Positions 11,315 through 22,662 are shown, numbered from the stretch's first letter. The stretch is 64,000 nt of DNA from Siphonodentalium dalli (GCA_032622095.1 CP136065.1:63099094-63163093), one strand, 5' to 3'. The notes: generated by a model not told the origin, from the letters alone. Program-made: numbers and translations.

Positions 11315-13130
11315 GACTTGAAATGAGGCCTGAACGTCAGAACGTATGATGTATGAGTGTGTAATCAAATTACCCAGTTACCATGCGGGCCACAAACATA
11401 CCAGTAGAATGGTTATTGACACGGCCTTAATTAACGCGAAATATACACGCTTATAACAACTATCGTGCGAGAAGGAATCTATTTGGATACGATACCACCC
11501 AAGCCGCCACACTTACCCTAGACACACCGTCAATCGGGGCTATTTACAGGTCCGCCCATTGAACTTATTACTCTTAACCGCGGTCCAGAAAAGACGAATT
11601 CAGCATCCATACTTATTGGTTTTAGATGTGTAGCCACCCTGAAAGTTACCCCCTTATGGTGTTTTCAGAATAAACAGAGCGTCTAGTGATTATAAAGAAT
11701 ATACTAAGAGGGTGACCCGGCGTTGCCCATGATAAAGTGGTGTGGAACACTCTGCTGTGGAAATTTTATGAGAATAGAGACTGATCTTGCTAAAAGTTGT
11801 CATTCTCATAAATGTTGTAACTAAATGGGCACCACAAATGTCATTCTTATACATGGATTATATAATCAGTGGTTCATAATGTCGGAATAATTGCCATTTT
11901 TTATCGCGATTAATACTTCAGGAGTAAATAGGTAAATATTTACACTGCTCAGACTTCCATTGTTACCTTTTTTGAAATGGTATAATCAATAATTGGAATT
12001 CTACGCAAAGGTAGAGAATGGTCAGGCATTCTTCCAGCTTGGATAGTTACACACCCAACGAGTTGATTTACTACTTTAACAGGTGCAAAGTAACCAAACA
12101 TTTTATATCGTCAATTTTCTATTGGCAATTTTGTATTTATCAATGTTGATGCCGCGACCCCGCCAATATAACCCAATGGGTGCCACTTTGTCATCTTCAA
12201 ACCACACGAGTAATATCGTCTTATCACGTAAATGCTAAACAGAAATGTGTGGGAGATTTGGAACCAACAATGTTGTATCAATTCTGATGCCCCTATATAT
12301 AGCTGCCCTATATATAGCGCCCCATCCCCAAAGTCACCAAGGATCGGATCTTGCCACATAAATTACTCAAAAATGGGGACAAGACGTCTAGTATCAAAGA
12401 GATATTATTCGCTTTCTTCGCCTAAATAACTAAACAAAAAGTACAGCAAATGTGCCATATATACCATCCCATTATTTGTACCCACTTACGTATGACCATT
12501 GAGACGATGAAGGCATCAATTTTTGGTTGTGAAATTTGAACGCCAAAATCTCATTAAAACGAATCAATTTGTACGATATATTGTTTTTTTAAGCGTCCGA
12601 GATGAGTTATTTTGAGAGCGCATTGGTCTCTATCTTAAAGATAAAAGAATATATATATATTTCGACTCACGTGGGATGTATATCGACATGTTTTTCCTAA
12701 TTTTGGTGATAATTTGATATATAGATTATTTGTACAATATCATAAAGATGACGATATATAAGTTTGATGAAAATGGCGACAATTTTTTTTTTCTCCAGTT
12801 ATGTGTCCCTCCCGATCGTTTTTTTTTGGTATTGTAAACCGCATATCACGTCGATGACTATAATATATACGTTTCGTGGAAATCGAGGACTAAAAACAAT
12901 TTTATCAACTTGAGTTCCCCTGCCACCCCCACCCCTGACCAAACGGCAACAATTTGACATATTTAACCCACACGATTACATTCCTGGTATCACGGAGAAG
13001 AATATTTACTGTTAGACCTGCGGTCTCGTGTTTAAACTATGGTTTAGCTGTCAAATTGCGTTTTAGACATAGAAGTTTTTGTAAACAAGATTTAAAATGG
13101 GGATGACGAATACTGACTGACATGGTTTAG
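11315..13130. other. non-coding interval inside copy A of the duplication
   Basis: No gene is visible. It holds the copy-A blocks listed for the segmental duplication. It also holds several versions of a dispersed element with phrases such as 'gaccaaacggcaacaatttg' and 'aatatcgtcttatcacg' (12110-12350, 12770-13070). T-rich runs lie at 12780-12830. Short open frames at 12111-12429 on both strands belong to this repeat. Confidence 0.5.
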
Positions 13131-15370
13131 AATATAGTGTGCACATTCGCCTTTCTATTGTTATCTTTATGATGATGAACACTGTTCTTTATATGATGTA
13201 CGTTCACATTTATTTGGTGCCCATGTATCTTTATATGGTATCCATTCACTTTTGTATGGTGTTCACGTGTCTATATATGGTATCCACTTACCTTTACGGT
13301 GATGCGATCTGTTCATTATATGACGTCTTACCTATATATGGTGTCTATTCACATTTATATGGTGTGCAAATATCTGTATATGGTGTCCATTCGCCGTTAT
13401 AAGGTGTACATTTACCTGTATATGGTATCCATTCACCTTTATATGGTGTCCTTTCGCCTTTATATGGTGTCAATTCACCTTTATATGGTGTATATTCACC
13501 TTTATATGGTGTCCATTTATCTATATATGGTGTCCATTCGCCGTTTATGGTGTTCATTCACCTTCATATGGTGTCCATTCACCTTCATACGGTGTCCATT
13601 CACCTTTATATGGTGTCCATTCACCTTCATATGGTGTCCATTCACCTTTATATGGTGTCCATTCACCTTTATATGGTGTCCATTCACCTTTATATGGTGT
13701 CCATTCACCTTTATATGGTGTCCATTCACCTTTATATGGTGTTCATTCACCTTTATATGGTGTTCATTCACCTTTATATGGTGTCCATTCACCTTCATAT
13801 GGTGTCCATTCACCTTTATTTGGTGTTCATTCGCCGTTATATGGTGTTCATTCACCTTTATATGGTGTTCATTCACATTTCTATGGTGTCCATTCACCTT
13901 TATGTGCTGTCCATTCATATTTATATAGTGTCCATTCACCTTTATATTGTGACAATTTACCTTTATATGGTGTTCATTCACCTTTATATGGTGTTCATTC
14001 GCCGTTATATGGTGTCCATTCACCTTTATATGGTGTTCATTCGCCGTTATATAGTGTCCATTCACCTTCATATGGTGTCCATTCACCTTCATATGGTGTC
14101 CATTCACCTTTATATGGTGTCCATTCACCTTCATATGGTGTCCATTCACCTTTATATGGTGTCCATTCACCTTTATATGGTGTCCATTCACCTTCATATG
14201 GTGTCCATTCACCTTTATTTGGTGTTCATTCGCCGTTATATGGTGTCCATTCACCTTTATATGGTGTTCATTCACGTTTCTATGGTGTCCATTCACCTTT
14301 ATTTGGTGTTCATTCGCCGTTATATGGTGTTCATTCACCTTTATATGGTGTTCATTCACGTTTCTATGGTGTCCATTCACCTTTATGTGGTGTTCATTCG
14401 CCGTTATATGGTGTCCATTCACCTTTATATGGTGTCCATTCACCTTTATATGGTGTCCATTCACCTTTATATGGTGTCCATTCATATTTATATAGTGTCC
14501 ATTCACCTTTATATTGTGACAATTTACCTTTATGTGGTGTCCATTCACCCTTATATGGTGTCCATTCACCGTTATATTGTAACCATTTACCTTTATGTGG
14601 TGTCCATTCACCTTTATGTGGTGTCCATTCACCTTTATATGGTGTCCACTTACCTTTATATGGTGTCCATTCACCTTTATATGGTGTCCATTCACCTTTA
14701 TATGGTGTCCATTCACGTTTCTATGGTGTCCATTCATATTTATATAGTGTCCATTCACCTTTATATTGTGACAATTTACCTTTATGTGGTGTCCATTCAC
14801 CTTTATATGGTGTCCATTCACCGTTATATTGTGACCATTTACCTTTATGTGGTGTCCATTCACCTTTATGTGGTGTCCATTCACCTTTATATGGTGTCCA
14901 CTTACCCTTATATGGTGTCCATTCACCTTTATATGGTGTCCATTCACCTTTATGGTGATGAGTGCTGTTTTTTTCATTTGATGAGCATTCACCTTTATAT
15001 GCTGTCCATTTACATGTGTATGATGTCCATTTACATTCATATGATGTCCATTCACTTGTATATGATGTATATTTACCTTTATGTGATCTTCATTGACCTT
15101 TAACTGGTGTGGGTTTACCTTTAGATTGTGTCGACTGACCTTAATGTGCTGTCCATTGACCTGTATAATTATGGTGTTCATTCACCTGTACATGTGTATG
15201 GTTCCCATTCACATTTATATATGCCGATGAACATTGTCCGTTATATGTGCATTCACCTTTATATTGTGTCGATTTACATAATATGGTGTCCATTCAAATT
15301 TGTATGGTGTCCATTTACCTTTAGGTGATGTGGTTTTACCTGTATATGGTGTCCATTTACATTTATATAT
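13130..15370. repeat. 21-bp minisatellite (~2.2 kb, consensus CATTCACCTTTATATGGTGTC)
   Basis: Roughly one hundred head-to-tail units of 21 bp. They are nearly uniform at 13430-14960 and more diverged at both ends. Variants (TTCATATGG, CCGTTATATGG, CGTTTCTATGG) are interspersed. A higher-order block 'tatttatatagtgtcc ... ttatattgtgacaatttacc' recurs near 13915, 14485 and 14730. Because 21 is a multiple of 3 and only one of the six frames holds a stop, long open frames appear on both strands: 554 codons on minus with 'HHIKVNG', 518 codons on plus with 'IHLYMVS'. These are by-products of the repeat, not genes. Confidence 0.95.
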
Positions 15371-15424
15371 ATCAGTGGCTCCCATTTAGAGGTCACCTAG
15401 AACATCCGTCTTAAGTTTTGTGAC

Positions 15425-15590
15425 GATCGGATGAGTGGTGTGTAAGTGTAAGCCGCTCTTGTTAAGCGCCTGTAAGATGGCAGCACGCATAAGACTCGGC
15501 ATTTCTCAACAGCTGGGTTGAATAATGTGAAGCGCTTAGCGCCCTCGCGGGAACATGCGCTATATAAGCACCATTATTAGGTTGTGCCGA
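15425..15590 (+). repeat. SINE-like repeat tail
   Basis: Contains 'gaagcgcttagcgccc' and ends 'gcgctatataagcaccattatta'. This resembles the 3' end of short interspersed elements common in invertebrate genomes (the '...CGCTATATAA...ATTATTA' tail). A box-A/box-B tRNA-like head was not confirmed, so only the tail is supported. Confidence 0.45.
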
Positions 15591-15716
15591 AGAATTTAGT
15601 CATGCAAAAAGTTAAATACAAGATGGCGGCTGGCAGCCATGTGTTTCATCGGAAACCCCATCAGCTCCCTTTCTATACTAAATATTCGTTTACGATTAGT
15701 TATTCCCCGGGAAATG

Positions 15717-15758
15717 TTCAGATAATGAGTTCATGTTTGATGAACTCATTATCTGAAT
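15717..15758. repeat. hairpin, ~18-bp arms with 5-bp loop
   Basis: The arm 'ttcagataatgagttcat' is followed by 'gtttg' and then its exact reverse complement. The match extends imperfectly outwards to about 25 bp ('gaaat(g/a)ttcagataatg'). A dispersed 'caagatggcggctggcagcc' motif lies just upstream (15619). A similar flanking phrase, 'tatactaaatattc..acgagtagtt', recurs at 21050-21090. It is probably a small foldback/MITE relic. Confidence 0.65.
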
Positions 15759-15759
15759 A

Positions 15760-17150
15760 TTTCTCTGCATTAAATAGGACTCATTCGGTACTTGTATTAT
15801 CTGTCGTCTGCTTATTTTGTTCGGAAAATCCCTCAAGATGAATAATAGAGAAACCAATTGATAATTGTTGAGTGCGATCATTCATTTAGTATAGAACGTA
15901 TCAATGACAAAGTTATAATTCGCAAGTCATGCACCACCTTGTAATAGCATACCGCACAAAGTTGCGAGTGGATCTTACTAATTTACTATTCAGAACAAAA
16001 ACGTAAATCACCATTTCATCTATTACCAAACATCATTCACGCCTAGCACTTGAGTTATTGTATCCATAACCGATGAACGATCAGAATTACCCGAATTAGA
16101 AATTGTGTTGATCCGACAATAGTCAAGACTGTTCTCGTTGCAATAAATACATCGGGATGTCTCGAAAGACACAATGAACACCCTTGTATTTTCTCAACTG
16201 TTTAGTCGTGGACAAAATAAAGGAATTGTCACCATAACTTGTTTGGAAGTTTCTTGTAACGTTCTAATGTAGCATTGGTTTATCTCGTTTATAAGTGATA
16301 TGGAACACTCCGTGTTACAATGTGTGGCTAGTTCAGACGTTGCGTTTTCTGAAATGGTATGATCGGCGTAGCTGGTATTTTCGCCAACATTAGTTGAAAT
16401 CTGCATGATATATGTGGGCAAAGTGCCTTAATTGGTACTCATTGTCTGAAATAAATACATCAAAATGTCTTTAAGGTTACAAACTAATAACGACACTTGC
16501 TGTAAATCCATGTCAGCTTAAATTTCATGGCTATGTGACCCCACAAACTATGGTATTGCTGTTGCTGCAACAAATACATCTAATTCGTGTAAAGAAAACT
16601 TAAGCATGATGCTAAATTAAAATGTTAGACTGTTTATTATTGATAATACAAAAATGATGGCGGTGACATCTATGATGGTGGCAATGTAGTTTAGTCGCAA
16701 TATCCGATCCTCTAAACCTTTTCCCACTTTTGCCACACGATATGTATCCATTAATTCCCATGTAGCTTTACATGGTATATATTTTTTAATGCTGGGTTTG
16801 CATTCTGTTGACAGTCATCCCCGCTCCACCCACTGTACCAAAAGTCACAAACTATAACTCATGGGAAGTGACGGACAAAAGACAATAGACATACATCCTA
16901 CTATAAGCTGGATGAAGCTGTAACAAATTGTTATGATCTGGTTTTCTGGTATATTCTCAGCTTATATAATAATCCCGAACACACATCCACATTAATAACA
17001 GACAATTCCAATATATACTGTCATAGCTGAACGGGAGCATTCATTTAGTAAAGAAATGGCTACGGACGTGGGGGAGGTAGGATATTTCAAGTCGGACACC
17101 CCGAGCCGTAATCCTCAAGCCACGTCCCTGATGTATAACGAGAGCCACGT
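15760..17150. other. non-coding interval upstream of the FReD exon
   Basis: No gene is supported. A minus-strand open frame at 16194-16421 has no recognisable feature. Earlier exons of the FReD gene (leader, coiled coil or Ig-like region) could lie here or left of the window, but I could not identify one by splice signals plus conserved sequence. Confidence 0.4.
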
Positions 17151-17217
17151 GTGGACCCATGGCACCACAATTCGATGTGTTTTTACTTTATCAATAACTG
17201 TCCCTTTGGTGTTACAG

Positions 17218-17858
17218 ATTGCAAAGATCATTTCGACAACGCGGAAACAGCAGACGGGGTATACTTGATATCACCAGATGGCGCCACACAGATGAATGCC
17301 TGGTGTGACATGACTAATGGCGGCTGGACTGTATTTCAGAAAAGATTCGACGGCAGTGTAGACTTCCACCGCACATGGCACGAATATAGGTCAGGATTTG
17401 GGGATCCCAACGGGGAACATTGGCTCGGCCTGGAACATGTTTATCAGTTGACAACGCTGGGCTCAACAGAACTGAAAATTCGAATTAAAGAATTCAGCAG
17501 CACTCAATGGGATGTTGTCACCTACAAAATATTCTCGCTGGGTCCGTGTGAAGATTGGTATCGTCTGTCAGTTGGCATGGTGAAGTCGCCGTCTGATTGT
17601 GACAGTCTCAGATCTGTACACAACGGGATGCCGTTCTCAACATTCGACAACAAGGATCACGCCGTGGAGCCGGGCTGGGACTGCGGGGGCGGTGGCGGAT
17701 GGTGGTATAACCGTTGTGGTACAGGCTTTCTTAACAATGCTTACCTACCAGCTCCGGGAACCTATGGTGATCCGGGAGGTAGATTCCTCACGTGGTATTG
17801 CCTGACAGGTTGGAAAACCTCACTTGAGCAGACGGAGATGTTGTTCAAACGAATTTAG
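17218..17858 (+). CDS. terminal exon of a fibrinogen-related domain (FReD) protein
   Basis: This exon encodes an almost complete fibrinogen C-terminal domain of about 213 residues, the usual size. FReDs are secreted lectin-like domains that bind glycans or acetylated groups; in molluscs they occur in FREP-type immune lectins. Visible hallmarks, in order: 'DCKDHFDNAETADGVYLI', 'NAWCDMTNGGWTVFQKRFDG' (the classic GGWTV-QRR-DG strand), 'GFGDPNGEHWLG', a Ca-site-like 'FSTFDNKDHA', 'GGGGGWWYNRC' and 'LTWYCLTGW..SLEQTEM'. The exon start follows a good acceptor ('ccctttggtgttacag', AG at 17216-17217) and splits the Asp codon (phase 1). The stop is at 17856-17858. There is no start Met of its own, so upstream exons must exist. 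Three decayed tandem copies follow downstream. The region between the two last Cys residues is Gly-rich and unusual. The ligand cannot be told. Confidence 0.85.
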
Positions 17859-18122
17859 TTTCCGCGGCAACAATGCAGTGATATTAAGTAGCGGGGAGAC
17901 TTTACCTGCACACAAGTTGACATTGTTTCATGATCCCACAGTCGTTGGGTTTCAATATCAAACTAATGAGTACTTTCAGAATGGACACTGATTATATTTC
18001 TTTTAAAGCTATACAGTGATAATTGTTTAGATGACGCTGAAATGTTGATGAAACATTGGGTTGGTCGACAATTTAACATTGACATACATGTGTAAGAGTG
18101 TGCATGACATCTATACACCCGA

Positions 18123-18389
18123 CTGCTAGCAAAATCCTCAGATGTGTGCACAACGGAATGTCATGCTCGGCCTTCGATGTCAGAGATCGCGCGTACAACG
18201 TAAGTGTGATTGTGCGTGGGGTCGGTGCAGGTTGGTGGTTCTATTCCGATTATCTGAAGCATGTCCGACCAAAGCTTATCTGACAACACCTGGAATCTAT
18301 GGCGACTCGGGGAAGATACATCGCACGGAAATGCCTGACAGGCTGATACGAGTCTCTCGAACAGACGGAAATGATGTTCAAATGAAATA
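18123..18389 (+). pseudogene. decayed FReD exon, copy 2
   Basis: Matches the 3' half of the FReD exon in several frames: 'LRCVHNGMSCSAFDVRDRA' (18136-18192; compare 'LRSVHNGMPFSTFDNKDHA'), then 'GAGWWFYSDY', then 'TPGIYGDSGK' and 'DGNDVQMK' before a TAA. The flanking sequence also matches the intact copy's 3' flank ('gacaagttgacattgttt', 'aaagctatacagtga'). A whole exon-plus-flank unit of about 0.5 kb was therefore duplicated in tandem. Frameshifts and stops make it non-functional. Confidence 0.75.
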
Positions 18390-18594
18390 AAACAATCCAG
18401 TGGCATTAATTAGTGCGGAGACATTACCTACAAACAAGTTGACATTGTTTAATGAATCTACAGTTGCTGGGTTTCAATACATAACTAACTATTTTCTTTT
18501 AAAGCTATACAGTGAGCATTTTAGATGAAATGTTGATGAAACGTTAGGTTGGACGACATTCTAACATTAACATCAGAAGTATGTATGACATTTA

Positions 18595-18720
18595 TATACC
18601 CGACTGCTTGTAAAATCCCCGATGTGTGGGATTGTGGGTGGAGTAGATGCATGGTGGCGGTTTAACCGATGCTGTGAAGCATGCCTGGCCAATGCTTATC
18701 TGCCATCACCTAGAACCGTG
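18595..18720 (+). pseudogene. decayed FReD exon, copy 3
   Basis: A short match in one frame reads 'WRFNRCCEACLANAYLPSPR' (compare 'WWYNRCGTGFLNNAYLPAPG'). It is preceded by 'tatatacccgactgcttgta', which is also found ahead of copy 2 ('tatacacccgactgctagca'). The remainder of the domain is lost. Confidence 0.65.
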
Positions 18721-18968
18721 AGAAGAAATTATTGTCCGAGGTGTTTAAATATTGAGTTTAGTTGGAGCCAAAAATTCCCAGCTCCACTGAATTAAAGTTT
18801 CAGTTATATGGAATAAACATTTCGACTGTCACTTATATTACTAATATATATTCGATTTATCTCAGTCAAATTTTTTATTGTATGCATGATTGAATGAGAC
18901 TAAACCCTAATCGTGAATTTTAAGTCAAATTTTGAGTTAAAAGCAGTCCTTCTAAATGATATACGTCA

Positions 18969-19108
18969 TTTATTGAGTGATAGAATGTAGTTTTAATTAA
19001 TAATTACAAATTATATAATATTATACTATATAATACTTATATTTATAGTATAGTATTATATAACTGTTAAGTATTAATTAAAATGATATTTTATCACTCA
19101 ATAAATTC
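18969..19108. mobile_element. ~140-bp AT-rich foldback element (MITE-like)
   Basis: Almost the whole segment is one imperfect palindrome. Outer arms 'atttattgagtgatagaatg' (18971 on) and the reverse-complementary 'ttatcactcaataaat' (to 19108) match, and so do the inner arms 'ttatataatattatactata' and 'tatagtatagtattatataa'. It sits between FReD relics 3 and 4. I could not see a clear target-site duplication, so its transposon class is unknown. Confidence 0.65.
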
Positions 19109-19294
19109 AACATTTTCACAAACTTTTTAGTTCATAAGTTATCTTTTTATTATGTATGTCCCGAATACTATATAAAACACTCTTTTTCATAGACTTCAGT
19201 TTTATTGTTCCCTGTGGTGATTGTGAAACATAATAATCACATTGAGAAGTGATCAGATGACATACAAAATAAGTTGGTTGAACATTTGAAATTG

Positions 19295-19490
19295 ACATCA
19301 GAAACATGTATGCTATTATACCCAATCTACTTGTGTAAACCTCAGATTTGTACACGAACGAAATGCATTTCGAGACCTTTGATATCAAAGACGCATATAT
19401 ATATACAGTAGAGCTGAACGTGGAGTTTGAATCCGTATCCACCAGCGCAGTGAACATATATAGATCCCGGAGTTAGGTTCTTCACCTGGC
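19295..19490 (+). pseudogene. decayed FReD exon, copy 4
   Basis: DNA and partial translations match the FReD exon again: 'LRFVHERNAF' and 'MHFETFDIKDA' in two frames (19340-19395), then 'tatagatcccggagttaggttc' lining up with 'tatggtgatccgggaggtagattc'. The preceding stretch 'gacatcagaaacatgtatg' parallels the flank of copy 3. It is the most decayed copy of the series. Confidence 0.55.
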
Positions 19491-21380
19491 AGCGCCCAAT
19501 ACTATAAAACTTATACACAAGTCATATGTTATTTACATGACGGTAAGAACTATCACTATGATCGGAAAGACCACATGTCCCATTTGTTTCTATATTATTG
19601 GCTTCTTATTGGTAATACTTTTATCAACACGAAATCAATGCAAGTGCTCCACTGTTATAAGCCATTGACTTTCATTGTTAATGTCTTGCAAGTTACTCGT
19701 ATAGAAGTTTTATAGTTTTGGCCTCCCCTTTATCATGCCACACAATCTTTTACTAATCTTCCCATGAAACTAAACCAACCCTACTTCTTGGTGGGGACAA
19801 AGCCGGCTACAATAATGTCTTATGTAAGAAATATAGCGTAACCATGTGTTTGACAATATATGTCAAAATGTCTGTCTGTTTGCCATAACATACTTTATAC
19901 ATCCGTCAGTATGTCTATGCCAAACATCCAACCTACATACTATAACAGTAATATATACACGGCACAACGCCCACTGGCAATAAGCCTCGCTTGCCCTTAT
20001 GTTATAACTTGCTGAAACAGTTTCCTCGGTGCCAGTTCTTACATGTAATTTCTGTGAATGTTTTATTTGAACTCTTTGCTCAATTAAACATTTAAATTTG
20101 AATTTAATTTGTTTAATTCCATAAAAAGTTAATTATTGTATTTGTTTAGATTGAACAGCTGACTCGATTTGAATTTAATTTTAAATTAAAACATTTTTAA
20201 ATAAAATTTATGTGAATTATTGTATGTTTTAGATCGAACTGCTGACACAATTTAACATTAAAAAAACTTGAATATAATTTAATTTAAACAAAACAATTGA
20301 AATAGAAAAAGTAACGCCGTTAAAACATCCACCAGTGAAATTCGGGGCAACAAACCAAATTTGGTTGATATTGGTCCAGGATCTGGGAGAAAAATCGCAA
20401 ACAGACAGATACTACTCTTTTGTCTTTTCGCTTTAATTGTGAAAATTATGACAAGTGTCATGAAAAATGAGAATATGAATTATAATCATGGATAAATATC
20501 GAACATGGCGCAAATATAAATTTCAGTACATTATGATTTGACAACAGAAAGTTGTTTAAATATAGCCAATTTAACACTGTATGTATGGATATCGAAACTG
20601 AGGGTGAAAACAGATGGCATCAGAATGTGTATGCAGCCAAAGACCGGCTCATTTGCTGATTGGTCAAACATATCTGCTAATAATTATTTGATTGACAGCT
20701 GTGGAAAGGTATATTGTTCGAACATTGAGCACATCATTCGAACAAAGGTACGGAAAATACTGAATCAACCTGTGAATACTCATTGTTAAATTTAATGCTA
20801 ACACAACATTTGTGTGCTATCCCTTTTGTTCCAAACCCGTTCAGACTGTATCAGACACTACCTTTATAACATGCCGGGTGCTCTGCTTGTCATTAGCTTA
20901 TGTCCGCTTCTGGTGGGCAAGACACGGTGCCTCTATTTGTAGACGCTTCTGCTTCTGGGCATCCCCATTTACCGACATGTTGGGTCTCACAAAGAAACGA
21001 TGCTATTATGAAGGGGGCATGTCACGATTTGCAAACACATTTAACTATTCATATACTAAATATTTCTTCACGAGTAGTTCCCAGAGAACAACACAGTATT
21101 TGCAAAATTGAAATATGTTTGGTTTCCAATATACATTTCACTTCATATCTGCTAAAGGAACGAGTCTGACTTACTCTTTTAGTCCCCGTATTTAATATAC
21201 AAGACAATATACAATGAGGTACTTATCGTTCTATGTGTAGCTTCTACACCATAGTTCAACAATTTGTTCGTTTTCAATTTGCCATATATTCTCTGTGCTA
21301 TCTCTTTGTTTTCGTTTTAACAATGCTCTAAGATTAAAACGATTTTCATTTCCGTTATTGTTAACTTTTATTGAATATTT
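19491..21380. other. non-coding interval with dispersed repeats
   Basis: No gene is supported. The stretch 20330-20430 ('ccaaatttggttgatattgg', 'gcaaacagacagatactact') closely resembles 45660-45775 and belongs to a dispersed family ending in 'agacagaca..tcctactctt'. Strongly AT-rich runs of 'aatttaattt' lie at 20090-20290. Open frames at 20812-21169 show no family feature. Confidence 0.5.
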
Positions 21381-22200
21381 TCATATTGCGGCAGGCTCAT
21401 GGTGCTTTCTGTTGTAAACAATGGCTTCTCTTATCGCCTTGTCTCTGACACATTTCGAACGAAATATGATCTTTACGGGTCTGTTTTTATTCTCATCTGT
21501 TGTACGTACGTAACATGTGGAAAGACACGACGTCTTAACCCGGATTGCATGATGGCATTGTCCTGATTGTGTGTGAAATTTATTTCCAGTCATTTTCATT
21601 TGATATATCAGAATGCTGAGACGTTTCGGGAATATTGCATATAACTATACTGCTGTCGTTGCGATGGTATGATTGTTTTCCGTTGGTGGTTTAATTATAT
21701 ATTTCAGGGCGTTCTCAATTGTTTGCTGTATTTTTCGAGTTTCGTTCCAGATTTTGTCTATCTCCTTGTTCTGCCTTTGTTTGAATTCCTTGATAACATT
21801 TTAAGTTTTTTTTATGTTTCTAATTGCGTGTGCATTTCACTCTTTCCTATTCCTAATTTTTCTTCACTGATTCATTTTTTTCTCGAGCTTCGTAATTACT
21901 GATTCCATTTTCTGTATCCTGCCGTTCATTTCGTTTATGTATTTATCCATGTTGCCAATGTGTTTCTTATCTAAGATTTCTAAACGCTTATCCAGTCGGT
22001 GTGTAGATCTCTCTTCGAATGAGTCCATGTTCGTAATTATTTTGTCCATTAGTTTTTCCATGTGCATCATCCATTGTATTTTATTTCTTGAGAATTTAAT
22101 TGTTCTGGATTTATTTTTTGTTGACAATTTATTTCCTCAATAATTACGTCTTCTTTTACTTCTCGTTCTGGATCGAGTTTACTATTAGAGACTTTTTTAA
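21381..22200 (-). pseudogene. LINE ORF1-like protein, broken (coiled coil + RRM-like)
   Basis: On the minus strand, the parts of a retrotransposon ORF1 protein appear in order but in shifting frames. First comes an acidic leader 'SNSKLDPEREVKEDVIIEEI' (near 22190-22130). Next is a strongly heptad-like coiled coil (21864-22085; 'MEKLMDKIITNMDSFEERST', 'GRIQKMESVITKLEKKMNQ'), then 'KEFKQRQNKEIDKIWNETRK', then 'SIVICNIPETSQHSDISNEN' and 'NRPVKIIFRSKCVRDKAI', which look like the RRM-type RNA-binding fold of ORF1p. ORF1p binds element RNA in the RNP. At least three frameshifts make it dead. No ORF2 lies next to it. A host coiled-coil pseudogene is the alternative. Confidence 0.55.
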
Positions 22201-22237
22201 TTCCCAGACATAGATTACAGTGACGTATAGCAGATGA

Positions 22238-22440
22238 CGTAAGCAAGTGGGTGAAAGACGTGTTACAAATATTAAAATATGTTAGTCGTACAAACTACAT
22301 GAAAAATTGACAAACAAATAGCAATAAGCAAAATAAAATTCAAATACATATTCACTCAAAGAAATGAAGAAAAATACCAAGGTTCGAATACCATTGTCAA
22401 CTCAAAATTCATTAAATTTTCAAATTATTAAAATCCGCCA
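22238..22440. repeat. ~203-bp direct repeat, copy 1
   Basis: Almost identical to 23003-23208, from 'cgtaagcaagtgggtgaaag' to 'aattattaaaatccgcca'. The two copies flank about 560 bp of unique sequence. The arrangement resembles the terminal repeats of a small non-autonomous element, but the ends are not TG...CA and no target-site duplication is evident. Confidence 0.8.
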
Positions 22441-22610
22441 TGCAGAAAAAGGGGAAATAATATTATGTCAGAAGAAACAAATGGCAATTTTAAAATGAAT
22501 AGACAAATACACATTACATGTACATATATAACTCGAGTCAATGGCATTTAGTATATAGAACTGTTCGTAAAAACTTCGATCCAGAAAGTGATGCAGAGCA
22601 AATTAATATG

Positions 22611-22662
22611 AGTTTGTATTTGCAATAATTTTCATATTAACAAATTATTGCAAATACAAACT
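22611..22662. repeat. hairpin with 21-bp perfect arms, 10-bp loop
   Basis: 'agtttgtatttgcaataatt' plus one more base is followed by ten bases and then the exact reverse complement. It lies between the two 203-bp direct repeats. Confidence 0.85.

Larger units (their letters stand above)
6652..13110. repeat. segmental duplication, copy A (partner 56.9-62.06 kb)
   Basis: Collinear blocks match copy B in the same order and orientation: about 6925-7440 with 57085-57660; 7600-7660 with 57740-57795; 7720-7835 with 58980-59105; 11315-11615 with 59130-59405; 11658-11865 with 61158-61345; 12770-13070 with 61735-62055. Copy A holds an extra ~3.4 kb (7840-11310) with LINE relics. Copy B holds about 1.1 kb (57.8-58.9 kb) and about 1.7 kb (59.4-61.15 kb) of its own. 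The last two blocks may partly reflect a dispersed family ('gggtgacccggcgttgccc'), but the preserved order favours one duplication event. I see no intact gene in copy A. Confidence 0.65.

Noticed and set aside
13517-15181. 554-codon minus-strand and 518-codon plus-strand open frames rich in HHIKVNG / IHLYMVS heptads
   Set aside because: They are translations of the 21-bp minisatellite. Both strands are open because of unit length and composition, and there is no start context, domain or flanking gene structure.
13130-15370. CRISPR-like regular repeat
   Set aside because: The 21-bp units are contiguous with no unique spacers, and the context is eukaryotic.
16194-16421. 75-codon minus-strand open frame
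   Set aside because: No motif, no paralogue in the window, no convincing splice or start context.
21669-21902. Hydrophobic plus-strand open frame, membrane-protein-like
   Set aside because: It is the antisense of the AAA/GAA-rich coiled-coil coding strand of the ORF1-like relic.
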